Assembly: GCA_026709505.1 (NCBI GenBank)
Contig: JAPOSW010000041.1
Location: 1 to 56,235 of the forward strand
Length of the DNA stretch: 56,235 nucleotides
Reading direction: 5' to 3'
Source: Gammaproteobacteria bacterium
Lineage (GTDB): Bacteria; Pseudomonadota; Gammaproteobacteria; Arenicellales; Poriferihabitantaceae
In this document: piece after piece, positions 1 through 8,895 of the stretch
Layout: every line of letters begins with the position of its first letter
How positions within the stretch are numbered: the stretch's first letter is position 1
Translations under genes and position numbers: made by a program
The notes under the pieces: generated by a model
What the model saw: only the letters and a program-made list of their open reading frames with translations
The model's database searches: none
What the model was told of the DNA's origin: nothing

Positions 1-57
1 GCCGCCCATGCCGGAAAAACTCCTGAAACTCGGCTTATGATTAGTGGTAATTAGGAA
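1..57 (+). mobile_element. IS1595-like insertion sequence, right end (partial)
   Basis: The segment 33-57 is the perfect reverse complement of 56038-56062 at the other end of the window, where an IS1595-like transposase starts. I read it as the right terminal inverted repeat of another copy of the same element. The IS boundary lies near position 55-57, directly against cas1 sequence. The 8 bases flanking the two ends (about aagtacta here, ttagagtt at the far end) do not match, so they are not one insertion's target duplication. The rest of the element is outside the window. Confidence 0.8.
2..40 (+). CDS. Transposase C-terminal end (partial)
   Basis: The only frame open from the window edge into the inverted repeat reads PPMPEKLLKLGL and stops at 38-40, inside the repeat. 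By position and orientation it should be the C-terminus of the IS1595-like transposase whose start is seen at 56119. Twelve residues are too few to prove the family, so the call rests on the shared inverted repeat. A transposase stop codon inside the terminal repeat is common for compact IS elements. Confidence 0.5.
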   Translation, partial: PPMPEKLLKLGL

Positions 58-244
58 GTACTATGCCATATTCGGCACATGCGGACAAAACAGGATGTGT
101 CAGGGTAATTTCAACATGGTCTAATACAATGACCGCAATATCTTCTAGTGGTACTCGAACCTCCAGTTCTTGTGATATAGCAAGTGATGCACGATCAATA
201 CGCAGCCTTGCCGGCTTCGTGATTAATAAGCTACGCCAGCTCAT
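41..244 (-). pseudogene. cas1: cas1, truncated after about 63 codons by an IS
   Basis: Cas1 is the integrase of the CRISPR adaptation complex, working with Cas2 to insert spacers. Residues 1-63 match the N-terminal beta-domain of type II Cas1: the start MSWRSLLITKPARL, then VPLEDIAVIVLDH and ITLTHPVLSACAEYGI. After that the frame runs into the IS repeat, which adds PNYH and a stop. The catalytic alpha-helical domain, with its Glu, His and Asp metal ligands, is absent, so this product cannot integrate spacers. The gene begins 3 bases after the cas9 stop, the usual cas9-cas1-cas2 order of type II-C loci. The missing part, cas2 and an array may lie beyond the IS, outside the window. Confidence 0.88.
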
Positions 245-247
245 TCG

Positions 248-3200
248 TTATTGATGCAAAAATTTTCTAACCTCACGCTTCACCGGATATATATTACCGA
301 GTTCATCGACATGGAACTTGCGGAACGACAACAACGTTCTCGCTCCGACTCTATACTCACCATTTTTACCTACGTTTTTATCTCTGTCGTGAACCTTTAG
401 TTTAATTGTCCCACTAGCTCGGTCACAACCTGAATAGTATCCGGCTTTGACTTCCTTTTTTGTTTTGACCTCAATAAAGTCGTTATGATGTAGTGAAAAA
501 AGAAATTCAAAACTTTTATCTATCTTAATCCAGTCCTGTTCATTCTTATGTGCAACTATAGCCTTATCTGGCAAATCTTTTCCACGCTGATGATTATAGA
601 CTGGCACAAGATAGAACTTTTTACCTTTGGTAAAAATGTCTAGCCTCGGCATGGAGTCATTCTCAGCAAGTCCCCCGCGTATCTGGATGCCACTAAATTT
701 ATCGATACGCTTGGTAACCGTTCGCACAACAGGCCCCTCGCCGTTCTTCGAAGGCTTTCTTAGCGTATTTTCGGAAGAAAAAGCTTTGTCCGCCTTGCCA
801 TCATATTCTTCTAGACGTTCACGGATGGCCTCATACAGCTTTTTATTTCGATGCGGGTCTACCAAACTATCTAGATCGCTTAATTTTAGCCTGGACAACG
901 GAATTTTTTGAGTTGCTGCACAGCTTCCACCCGCTTCTTTAGATCTTGAATAGATGGTTTCCTTATGCATGGCTCCGCTACCACGTCTATTCGGGGCACG
1001 GGAAACAAAAAGCGGTTTCATTCGCTCCAACTCTCCATCTGTATGATTGCCAAATGACCTCATCTTTGCCCTCAATTCCTCTGAATCGTTGATATACAAT
1101 CGACTAATCAGCTCTTCACGAAAATGTTCCCATGGAAGAGGAAAATGTTCTTCAATCTGAGCATATGCTTGGGGGCTTACTACCTCCCCAGTAGTCGGAT
1201 CAACGAACCCGCTATGGGCATATTTCAACTCCTTACCTCGCGAATAGTCAGCCAATCTCTTGATCATGCTATGGTTACAGGCGGCAATTACAACAGCATC
1301 CAGAGCATGGTGACGGTCATTCTCGCCTCGATTTTTGACTAGCCCCCATCGAGCTCTAAGAAACGATGTAAGCTGGCCGCTCAATACCACGCAATGCTGA
1401 CTTTTACCTAACTGGTCTTCAGATAACTGTAAATATTTCTCTATATAGCTCTTCAAAAATCTTGCAATGTATCGAGTGTCATTCAAATTGCGTTCTCGAA
1501 AACCCTCCGCTTCTTCCTCATCAAAATTTCTCCTCAAGAGGCAATTGCGCTTTGCTTGGCGAAAGAGCTTATTGCCCTCAACATATGCTTGGAAATCCCG
1601 CCATCTACCGCCTTGATCTTTTAAGTATTCATAAGGAGTGCGGTTTAGCTTTTTCTGGTTCTCTTCAGTGAGAGCAAGAACTCGATTGCTCTTGCTATTG
1701 TAATAACTGCGCGAGTAAGGCAAGACATGATCAATCTGGACATAATTCTCATCGTTGATTACACGGTCAAGGTCAAGAGGTTTCAAAGAATAAACGCACT
1801 TGCCATTTTGCTCTTTGTAAAGCAACCATTTTTCAAGTTCTATGCCACTCGGTTTTCGATCATGGGTATCCTCAAAATGTTCACGTGATTGCTGTTTTTG
1901 ATCTCTATATTTCTCCTGTTCCCGTTGAATCTTCTGTCGTTCGTTGAGTGGGCGCATTAGGTCTCTAGCCAGCTCTATATGGACTGCACTGGGCGATCCA
2001 TAAAGACGGACGATTGCGTTTATTACTTTACGTGCTTGGTTGATTGCGCGAAGCACTACCGGATTCCGTGGAATGTCTAGATCATCATTCCAAATCATGG
2101 TATTTCGCTTTGAATCCCTGCCTTTATAGAGAGAAGGAAGCAATTTTTGTTTCTGATCATGATCCATTAAATTATGATGATAGCCGACTCGTTCACAAGC
2201 TTGGTCATAGCGTAGACCGCTTGCCATACCGGGAAGAATTTTGCGCAACGCCTTGAATGAAAGGTTGCTGAACTTGTCAAACCGAATAGTTAAAAGTGCT
2301 TCGATCATTTTTTCCTTGTTGGGCAGGTCGAGATTATTTAATTCATTTGTCGTTTCATCGTCTTCCTTGTACACGCTCAAACACCAAGCTATATCGTCAA
2401 GTAGCAGTGACTCACCTTTCATAAGCGCATCCTGGCTTATTTCTTGCCATTCAACAGCCAAATTATGATCTTCAAGCACCTTTCGTATTTCTTGCCAGCC
2501 ATTCAATTCTATAAATGTGGCAGTTTCAGGATTAGGATTTTTGTCTTGTTCATACCTGAGCCCTGAAAATCGAAAATCATCATCAATCCCCGGTTTCTTG
2601 ATCAATTCTGTTTTCAATTGCTTATATGTGAGCTTCCCCTTTTTTTGATAAGGCATATGCAGAACACCATTACGTTCGGCATTAGTAAGCCTGCGACTCT
2701 CGCCATGAACAATAATTCTCAAATTATTCAATTTGGTTAGCCAGACATGTCGTTCAGCACTGAAGCTTGCCTTTGGTGCCCTTTTTTCATGTTTTTCAAA
2801 AGTACAATGACCCAACATATCTAGCAAATCCTCGCCTGAGAGGGGAGGCTCTTGTTCCCAAAGGATACCTGTTTTTTTGTCGCCAGGCCCAAGTATCATC
2901 AACTCGAATTCTTCGCCGGCATGTTTATTTCCCATTTTTCGTTGGTGCCTAAATAATTCGGACAGCTCTTTTGCCAACAATCTTCGGGACAGGGACTTGC
3001 TGTAGTCACCCTGCTTGTTTCTCTGAGATTCCGGAAATTTTCTTAAAACCATTTCAGCAATAGTTTTGGCTCCACTCTCACTCATGAGTCTTTCAGTTTC
3101 GCTTAATCCCTGTTTAACCTTGCCTCCTTCGCTATTGTTGACAGCTCCTTCTTTTAGCTGTTCGGCTCGGCTAACCCAATGAAATCCACGATACTTGCAA

Positions 3201-3634
3201 ATATGAAAGATTACGTTTGCCCATTCAGAGTCTTCAAGCTTGCGGCCCAAACCTTCAACCCTCAAAATCCAAGGTGATTGACGATGAGATTGAAATAGCG
3301 GATGTTTCTGCAACCAACCTTCAACTTGATGCTTATCGCCAGTTGCACAGCTTGAAGAAGCCTCAGGCGCAAGATTGATTCCCTCTTCCTTGAATAGTTG
3401 TCTCAACTTCTTTAGACGTGAAGCACGCCGAGACAATCGGCGGCGTGTGAGGCGAGCGGTGCGCCTTGCCTCGTTAAGCGGCTTACCCTCCTTATCAGTC
3501 TCAGCCTTGTTAAATGCACGAACACCCAGGTTAATGATTCGATCTTCCCCGAGAATCGCCCAACCTACAGAGGCAATTCCCACATCAAGCCCTAGCGTAT
3601 AACCGAGGGAAGAAGAATTATGATTGATAGTCAT
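248..3634 (-). CDS. cas9: Type II-C CRISPR-associated endonuclease Cas9
   Basis: This is the RNA-guided DNA endonuclease of a type II-C CRISPR system. The protein has 1128 residues, close to the 1082 of N. meningitidis Cas9. RuvC-I holds LGLDVGIASVGW (Asp17). An arginine-rich bridge helix follows at about 57-83. RuvC-II has VHIELARD (Glu554). The HNH domain has VQIDHVLPYSRS (Asp635, His636) with Asn659 at the expected spacing. RuvC-III has DRHHALDA (His776, Asp779). The C-terminal 250 residues form the wedge and PAM-interacting region. All nuclease residues are present, so the enzyme looks active. The gene is read away from the tracrRNA and toward the broken cas1, which starts 3 bases after its stop. 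By eye its base composition is more AT-rich than the housekeeping genes to the right, as expected of a transferred module. Confidence 0.97.
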   Translation of the reverse strand: MTINHNSSSLGYTLGLDVGIASVGWAILGEDRIINLGVRAFNKAETDKEGKPLNEARRTARLTRRRLSRRASRLKKLRQLFKEEGINLAPEASSSCATGDKHQVEGWLQKHPLFQSHRQSPWILRVEGLGRKLEDSEWANVIFHICKYRGFHWVSRAEQLKEGAVNNSEGGKVKQGLSETERLMSESGAKTIAEMVLRKFPESQRNKQGDYSKSLSRRLLAKELSELFRHQRKMGNKHAGEEFELMILGPGDKKTGILWEQEPPLSGEDLLDMLGHCTFEKHEKRAPKASFSAERHVWLTKLNNLRIIVHGESRRLTNAERNGVLHMPYQKKGKLTYKQLKTELIKKPGIDDDFRFSGLRYEQDKNPNPETATFIELNGWQEIRKVLEDHNLAVEWQEISQDALMKGESLLLDDIAWCLSVYKEDDETTNELNNLDLPNKEKMIEALLTIRFDKFSNLSFKALRKILPGMASGLRYDQACERVGYHHNLMDHDQKQKLLPSLYKGRDSKRNTMIWNDDLDIPRNPVVLRAINQARKVINAIVRLYGSPSAVHIELARDLMRPLNERQKIQREQEKYRDQKQQSREHFEDTHDRKPSGIELEKWLLYKEQNGKCVYSLKPLDLDRVINDENYVQIDHVLPYSRSYYNSKSNRVLALTEENQKKLNRTPYEYLKDQGGRWRDFQAYVEGNKLFRQAKRNCLLRRNFDEEEAEGFRERNLNDTRYIARFLKSYIEKYLQLSEDQLGKSQHCVVLSGQLTSFLRARWGLVKNRGENDRHHALDAVVIAACNHSMIKRLADYSRGKELKYAHSGFVDPTTGEVVSPQAYAQIEEHFPLPWEHFREELISRLYINDSEELRAKMRSFGNHTDGELERMKPLFVSRAPNRRGSGAMHKETIYSRSKEAGGSCAATQKIPLSRLKLSDLDSLVDPHRNKKLYEAIRERLEEYDGKADKAFSSENTLRKPSKNGEGPVVRTVTKRIDKFSGIQIRGGLAENDSMPRLDIFTKGKKFYLVPVYNHQRGKDLPDKAIVAHKNEQDWIKIDKSFEFLFSLHHNDFIEVKTKKEVKAGYYSGCDRASGTIKLKVHDRDKNVGKNGEYRVGARTLLSFRKFHVDELGNIYPVKREVRKFLHQ

Positions 3635-3666
3635 TTAAAAATACTCTAAACTTACAAACCATAAAG

Positions 3667-3757
3667 TATGTAGTTATCCGGGGTGAGAACCGTTACTACA
3701 ATAAGATGTTTATTCATCGTACCCGCCCAGCAGGAACATTCCTGCTGGGCTTTTATT
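3667..3757 (+). ncRNA. tracrRNA of the type II-C system
   Basis: The RNA is divergent from cas9 and starts about 32 bases upstream of its ATG. Bases 3684-3705 carry TGAGAACCGTT-A-CTACAATAAG, almost identical to the core of N. meningitidis tracrRNA (TGAGAACCGTTGCTACAATAAG). The 36 bases 3667-3702 would be the anti-repeat. A small hairpin GATG-tttatt-CATC follows (3705-3718), then a strong intrinsic terminator: stem CCCAGCAGGAA/TTCCTGCTGGG (3726-3748) followed by cTTTTaTTT. The 5' end is not defined by sequence; an AT-rich promoter could lie at 3635-3670. The RNA would pair with the crRNA repeat and be loaded into Cas9. Confidence 0.88.
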
Positions 3758-3952
3758 TATATTCATACACCAAGTGCATCTCTCCCCTATCGACGATTAG
3801 AATTCGATAACATGGTGCTTTGGGATATCACCTATCGGGTGAGCATTTCAACCGCTATAAATTTACACTGGCTGATTCTATTTTATCAAGTTTTAATTGT
3901 CGACAGGGGTACTTGACTGTTAACTGACCAAACTCGGGATTCACAACTAAAC

Positions 3953-4405
3953 ATGTCCCGCCGCCACCTCGAAGTCAAATACTTCAACCCGAATAATGAT
4001 AGCTCCGTGACCAGCCTGACAGCACAACCTAGTCCACCCCATATTCAAAAGAAGGCGCTGTCCCTCGGGCTAATTCTCGTTCTATGCCTTCCAGTTATCG
4101 CTATCGATCATGCAGCAGCGTTAGGAGAAAATCAGGAAATTATCCTCCTTGATGAATGGCCTGAAATCCAGACCAGTGCCAACATGCTGGACCTCCCCCA
4201 AATCCGGGAAATCCTCAGAAACTTCGATGAATCCCGAGGACATATCGTCCAAATACGCTTCCCAGGAGGTGCAGAGGGGCGTCTTTGGGGCAAATCCGTT
4301 GCCGAATGGCTGACCGCATTCGGTGTGCCCGGCAATCACCTCGATGTGCTTCCGGGTTCAGGAGCGGCTGATCGTATTGTTCTGGAGATTATTGATTCCC
4401 GTTAA
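3953..4405 (+). CDS. Small exported protein of unknown function
   Basis: The 150-residue protein has a hydrophobic stretch at about 36-52 (LSLGLILVLCLPVIAI) ending near an AAALGE site, which suggests a signal peptide or anchor. The mature part contains HIVQIRFPGGAEG and a later VPGNHLDVLPGSGAADRIVLEI. I recognise this pattern in short conserved periplasmic proteins of sulfur-oxidising gammaproteobacteria, with some OmpA-like flavour, but no function is known to me. The first ATG leaves 32 residues before the hydrophobic segment, so the GTG at 4007 gives a more normal signal peptide; neither has a clear Shine-Dalgarno. It lies 51 bases before gluQ and may be co-transcribed with it. Confidence 0.6.
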   Translation: MSRRHLEVKYFNPNNDSSVTSLTAQPSPPHIQKKALSLGLILVLCLPVIAIDHAAALGENQEIILLDEWPEIQTSANMLDLPQIREILRNFDESRGHIVQIRFPGGAEGRLWGKSVAEWLTAFGVPGNHLDVLPGSGAADRIVLEIIDSR

Positions 4406-4456
4406 CCGGACAGACTGTTCTGTCCGGCGCAAATCTCCTCCTGCTGAGCCATTGGC

Positions 4457-5443
4457 ATGAGTCATGAACCAGAAGCGAACTCGACCTATCGAGGGCGATA
4501 TGCCCCAAGTCCGACCGGGCGCCTCCATCTCGGCAATCTCAGAACAGCGCTGTTGGCATGGCTGCATGCGCGTCTTTCACGGGGTCGGTTCATTCTTCGC
4601 ATAGACGATCTCGATACCCCCCGAAACAAGCCCGGTTCGATTGAAGAGATTATTGCCGATCTTCACTGGCTTGGACTCGACTGGGATGAAGGACCGGATA
4701 TCGGCGGTGCCAATGGCCCTTATCTGCAAAGTGGTCGGCTTGATCACTACGAAAAATTCTTTGATCAGCTCAAAACCGCCCATCTCATCTTCTCCTGCAC
4801 ATGCTCGAGAAAAGACGTCCAGCTCGCCCAAAGCGCCCCCAATGCAGGCCAGATTGAACCCATCTACCCCGGAACATGCCGACCTCCGGAAGGCTGGTCA
4901 CAACAGGCTGCCGCAAACAGAACGCCCGTTTCATGGCGCTTTCTGACCCGAGACATCACCATCACGTCTCAAGCCGAGCTATCGGAACCCACAACAGTCA
5001 AACTCGACAAGACCATCGGTGATTTTGTTGTCAAGCGCAAGGATGGCCTGTATGCCTATCAGTTTGCCACAGTGGTCGATGATGGTTTGATGGGCATAAC
5101 CGATATAGTAAGAGGTTCGGACCTCAGCGACTCAATGCTTCGTCAAGTCGCTCTGTTCGATGCACTTGGATTTTCTCGACCATGTTTTCTGCATGCCCCC
5201 CTGATGCACGATTCCCTTGGTGGGCGAATGGCCAAACGGGATGGCTCGGATTCTCTTGAAGCATGGAAATCCCGGGATAGGGCGCCCGAGCCGCTGATTG
5301 GTGAACTGGCCTCAAGCTGCGGACTCATGGATACAGCATATCCTATAAGCTGTCAGGAACTGCTTGAACGTCTGAACCTGGAAGATTTGCTGCGCAGCAT
5401 GAGTGCAGCAAGAAAATCAGCGGCTGCATTGAACCCTGCCTGA
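4457..5443 (+). CDS. gluQ: Glutamyl-Q tRNA(Asp) synthetase
   Basis: GluQ-RS activates glutamate and attaches it to the queuosine base at position 34 of tRNA-Asp, a tRNA modification rather than a charging step. The 328-residue protein has the class I signature RYAPSPTGRLHLGNLRTAL (about 14-32, the HIGH motif region). It has a zinc site made from CTCSRKD (about 114-120) and YPGTC, and the KMSKS-like RMAKRDGSDSL. It lacks the C-terminal anticodon-binding domain of GltX, as expected for this family (about 300 residues). The start ATG gives a full-length protein. It converges on the aminopeptidase gene with a 64-base gap. Confidence 0.93.
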   Translation: MSHEPEANSTYRGRYAPSPTGRLHLGNLRTALLAWLHARLSRGRFILRIDDLDTPRNKPGSIEEIIADLHWLGLDWDEGPDIGGANGPYLQSGRLDHYEKFFDQLKTAHLIFSCTCSRKDVQLAQSAPNAGQIEPIYPGTCRPPEGWSQQAAANRTPVSWRFLTRDITITSQAELSEPTTVKLDKTIGDFVVKRKDGLYAYQFATVVDDGLMGITDIVRGSDLSDSMLRQVALFDALGFSRPCFLHAPLMHDSLGGRMAKRDGSDSLEAWKSRDRAPEPLIGELASSCGLMDTAYPISCQELLERLNLEDLLRSMSAARKSAAALNPA

Positions 5444-5507
5444 AACACAGTTTGCCGTATGGTCCGGCAGAGCACCCTTGTCACTAGGCCCGAGGTGGTT
5501 TCCGCGA

Positions 5508-6797
5508 TCAAAATGGCCAGTCCGGATAGTCGAAGAATCCCCGAAGCGCAGCAACCAGATCGACTTGATCCATGATTCCGGCCAGCTCCCGAATCGAATG
5601 CATTCCCAGTTGGGCAACCCCGATATCGACCGTCCTGATCCCGACCCGGGTCGCCGTGATCGGACCAATGGTTGAGCCGCACCCAAGATCGCTGCACATC
5701 ACGAAGGATTGATAATCGATATCGTTCGCTTCGCAAACGACCCGAAACAATGCCTCGCTCTCACTATTGGTAGCATAGTTTTGATTATGATTGATCTTGA
5801 TCACCGGTCCTGCATTCATCAGTGGACGATGATCCGGTTCATGTCGGTCTGCATAATTCGGATGAACCGCATGCGCGTTGTCCGCAGAAATCAGCATCGA
5901 ATGCTCAAGCGAGCGCCCCAGGATTTCGTGGTCCCTACAGAGCCTTGAGAGCACCGACTCCAGAAACGGGCCAGCCGCACCACTCGTTGAGGCACTGCCG
6001 ACCTCTTCATGGTCATTCAGGACAATCATTCTGTTGACATCACTTGTAGAGTCAATCAATGCCTCTGTCGCAGCATGGCAGCTCAACAGGTTGTCCAGTC
6101 TTGCCGAGGCAATGAACTCATCATCAAGACCAACCAGAGCGGGGGGCTGGCAATCGTACAGGGACAGCTCAAACGACAGGATACAGTCAATATCCAGTTC
6201 GGAATCCTCTTTTATCAACCACGTCTTGAGCAAGCCTGCAAAATCATGATGGTCATCGTCCGTTCTCATCAGCACCGCTGGCAGATGATTCTGTCGATCA
6301 ATGCTTCGCCCCTCGTTTGCGCTCCGATCGAGGTGGATTGCCAGCGACGGAATAAATGCGACCGGCCGATCGGTTCGCAACAACCTAGATGTAATCGTAC
6401 CGGTTGAGGTCTTTATGTTGATTCGACCAGCCAGACCAAGGTCGCGATCAAACCAGGGGTTCAGGAGCGCTCCGCCGTAGACCTCAACCGCCAGCATAAC
6501 ATAGCCATTGCGACATTGCGTGGCACGGGGCTTGACCTTGAGACATGGGCTATCGGTATGCGCCCCGACCATCCGAAACCCGGCATCGCCACTGACCTGA
6601 TTCAGCCGCATGGCGATCAGCGATGAGTCGTTGCGAGTTACATAATAATCACCGGGCTGTTCAATATTCCATGCTTTTGCTTCCTCCAGCCGCTTAAAAC
6701 CAGCCAGTTCCAGTTTCCGCGAAATATTCTTCACGGCATGAAAAGGGGTAGGCGAGTCAGCAAGAAATCCGAGCAGGTCCTTGATCTGGTTATTCAT
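5508..6797 (-). CDS. apeB: M18 family metallo-aminopeptidase
   Basis: This is a cytosolic zinc aminopeptidase that removes N-terminal residues, preferring acidic ones in characterised relatives (yeast Ape4, mammalian DNPEP). The family is shown by FLADSPTPFHAV at the N-terminus, MVGAHTDSPCLKVKP (zinc His-x-Asp), FIASARLDNLLSC (bridging Asp), NDHEEVGS (catalytic and zinc Glu pair) and the C-terminal SDLGCGSTIGPITA followed by DIGVAQLGMHSIRE (zinc His). The length is 429 residues from the ATG at 6797. An in-frame TTG six codons upstream is less likely. It is the first of several minus-strand housekeeping genes here; apaH stops 27 bases upstream. Confidence 0.93.
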   Translation of the reverse strand: MNNQIKDLLGFLADSPTPFHAVKNISRKLELAGFKRLEEAKAWNIEQPGDYYVTRNDSSLIAMRLNQVSGDAGFRMVGAHTDSPCLKVKPRATQCRNGYVMLAVEVYGGALLNPWFDRDLGLAGRINIKTSTGTITSRLLRTDRPVAFIPSLAIHLDRSANEGRSIDRQNHLPAVLMRTDDDHHDFAGLLKTWLIKEDSELDIDCILSFELSLYDCQPPALVGLDDEFIASARLDNLLSCHAATEALIDSTSDVNRMIVLNDHEEVGSASTSGAAGPFLESVLSRLCRDHEILGRSLEHSMLISADNAHAVHPNYADRHEPDHRPLMNAGPVIKINHNQNYATNSESEALFRVVCEANDIDYQSFVMCSDLGCGSTIGPITATRVGIRTVDIGVAQLGMHSIRELAGIMDQVDLVAALRGFFDYPDWPF

Positions 6798-6824
6798 GGT
6801 TATTCGGCAACGCAACTCTTGCAG

Positions 6825-7688
6825 CTAGCACATATTTGGAGATCTCGATTGGCTGTGCCAGGCACTTTTACCCTGGAAGCATCCAATATGCCACATCGGC
6901 GCATAGAATCGGTCATCAAGTCGGGCTGCCGTCAGTCTTCCACCCCATACACACCCGCTGTCCAGACTGATGAATCGCCCAAACTGGTGGCACCCCAATG
7001 ATGCCCAATGTCCAAACACTATCCTCCAGCTCCTGCACTTGACACTGTCATGCTCATACCACGGACGATAGCGTTTGGGCTGCGTCCCTGGCGGCCCTTT
7101 TTGCACAAGAGAGAGATTCCCCTTTCGGTCGCAATACCGCATGCGGGTGAAGGTATTGACGATGAAGCGAAAGCGTTCTTTAGGAGCCAGATCAGGACTC
7201 CACTTGGATGGTCGATTGCCATACATGCTACCGATGTAATCGGTGTAATCGTCTCCCTGCAGGGCCGATTCAACTTCCAATGCCCGTGCCAGTGCCTGTT
7301 TGCGACTCCATCCCGGATAGATTCCGGCGTGCACCATAATAGTCTTGATGGACTTGTCGCAATGCATGAACGGGCGTGTTCGTATCCAGTCTACAATATC
7401 CCCTAGATCCGGAGACTTGAGAAGTGTGGACAGGGTATCGTTTCTTCGCAAGCGCTGTACACCAGTCGCGACCGCAAGAAAATGCATGTCATGGTTGCCC
7501 AAAACCGTGATCACGCCATCTCCAAAACTTCGCAGCAGTTGCAGTGTCGCCAGCGAATTCGGGCCGCGATTGATCAGGTCGCCAGTCAGCCAGAGCTGAT
7601 CGCTATAAGGATCGAATCCAATGCGCTCGAGAAGCTGCTCCAGAGGCATCACGCATCCCTGAATATCACCGATTGCATAAATCGCCAT
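6825..7688 (-). CDS. apaH: Bis(5'-nucleosyl)-tetraphosphatase, symmetrical
   Basis: ApaH cleaves Ap4A symmetrically to two ADP and also removes Np4 caps from RNA. The 287-residue protein has the full metallophosphatase set at the N-terminus: YAIGDIQGC (metal Asp and Gln), LWLTGDLINRGP (GDxxxRG) and TVLGNHDMHFLA (GNHD). A later VHAGIYPGW and VFGHWASLG provide the remaining metal histidines. Length and motifs match E. coli ApaH (280 residues). In E. coli the gene sits with ksgA; here it is followed by the aminopeptidase gene on the same strand. Confidence 0.96.
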   Translation of the reverse strand: MAIYAIGDIQGCVMPLEQLLERIGFDPYSDQLWLTGDLINRGPNSLATLQLLRSFGDGVITVLGNHDMHFLAVATGVQRLRRNDTLSTLLKSPDLGDIVDWIRTRPFMHCDKSIKTIMVHAGIYPGWSRKQALARALEVESALQGDDYTDYIGSMYGNRPSKWSPDLAPKERFRFIVNTFTRMRYCDRKGNLSLVQKGPPGTQPKRYRPWYEHDSVKCRSWRIVFGHWASLGCHQFGRFISLDSGCVWGGRLTAARLDDRFYAPMWHIGCFQGKSAWHSQSRSPNMC

Positions 7689-7801
7689 GCTAGTCTACCG
7701 TCATGGCGTGGCCGACAGCTTTGTCATTGCCTGCTGATGAGCCGGCTGTGGAAACACAAGAATTGCTGTCTGGATCGTGGATCGTCTGCATGCATTGGCC
7801 A

Positions 7802-8581
7802 TCATTCTTCCAATAGTTCGCCAATCAGTGCTTCTTCGGCTTTTCGGGATTCGTCTGGATCATCTACGCTATCATGAATCATGCGTTCCCGCCGCTGTCG
7901 CCATGCCTCGCGAATAAACAGGTATTGATCGGGCTGTGCCTCAAGCAGCTTGTCTGCCGGCAGAAGCTCAGCTCGAATTGAAAGCAGACGAAGCACGGAT
8001 GCATACTCCTTTTCCGGTGATTCGAGTTCGTTCAAGGGATCGGTATATATTGACCCTGCCGCAACCCCAAACGAATCGCGGATGGTGCTCGGTCCCAGAA
8101 ATGGCAGCACAAAATAGGGCCCTGCCGGGACACCCCAGACCGCAAGGGTCTGACCAAAGTCCTCAACTTGCCTTGGCAAGCCCAAATAACTGGCAATATC
8201 AATCAAGCCCAGCATGCCAAATGTTGTATTGAACAGAAATCGCAGCGTATCCTTGGCCGCCTTGTCCGGCTTTCCCTGCAAGAGATCGTTGACGATGGTT
8301 GCGGGCTCGCGGAGGTTGTTGTAAAAGTTCCTGACCCCAGTCTTGACCGGCCCCGGTAATGTCTGATCGTACATTTGCGCGAGCGGCTTGATCAGAATGC
8401 GATCGCCCTCCATATTGAAGTTATGCATCCAGCGGTTGTAGGGCTCCAGCGGATCCTCGCTTGAATTTTGAGCCCCGTTACTGGCGCATCCCATCAGGCC
8501 CAGCGGTAGCAAGGAAAAGAGAAAAACCCGAAACAGCATGAGAAGGCTGGTCGGTGAGCATCGTTGATTCCAGTTGTTCAT
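7802..8581 (-). CDS. mlaA: Outer-membrane lipid asymmetry lipoprotein MlaA (VacJ)
   Basis: MlaA sits in the outer membrane and removes misplaced phospholipids from the outer leaflet, passing them to the MlaC-MlaFEDB retrograde pathway. A signal sequence ends in the lipobox LGLMGC. The conserved core follows: DPLEPYNRWMHNFN, LPGPVKTGVRNFYNNLREP, FNTTFGMLGLIDIA, DFGQTLAVWGVPAGPYFVLPFLGPS and IRDSFG. The reading frame is open to 8638. I chose the ATG at 8581, but the ATG at 8539 would give the shortest standard signal peptide and none has a well-placed Shine-Dalgarno. The rest of the Mla system is not in the window. Confidence 0.92.
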   Translation of the reverse strand: MNNWNQRCSPTSLLMLFRVFLFSLLPLGLMGCASNGAQNSSEDPLEPYNRWMHNFNMEGDRILIKPLAQMYDQTLPGPVKTGVRNFYNNLREPATIVNDLLQGKPDKAAKDTLRFLFNTTFGMLGLIDIASYLGLPRQVEDFGQTLAVWGVPAGPYFVLPFLGPSTIRDSFGVAAGSIYTDPLNELESPEKEYASVLRLLSIRAELLPADKLLEAQPDQYLFIREAWRQRRERMIHDSVDDPDESRKAEEALIGELLEE

Positions 8582-8895
8582 CCTGAGAAGGCATGCATAT
8601 TCATGTTGTTCTTGATTCAAGGCGATCCATAGCACCATAGGGTAGAGCTGGGATTCGTATGGTTGACCGACATTATAATCGCGTCAGGCGGTGCATTTCA
8701 TTGTGCTCCAGTTCGAATCCAATTCTATCACTGTGAAAAAATGATTGGCCTGTCCCTGATCGAAAATTACCAAGATCTGGCATGGTCTACCGACTGTATC
8801 GATCATCATTGTTCTGAATTCATGGAGTGGCACACGGATAAGAAGCAGTCAGAGAAGGAGCCATTCCGTCTTGACTCTGATTCCGTACATCCAGA

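Noticed and set aside
1-3760. CRISPR array near cas9
   Set aside because: No direct repeats with spacers are visible on either side of cas9 within the window; the array is probably beyond the IS.
3683-3916. Plus-strand ORF of 77 codons upstream of cas9
   Set aside because: It overlaps the tracrRNA and its terminator; no Shine-Dalgarno or protein-like features.
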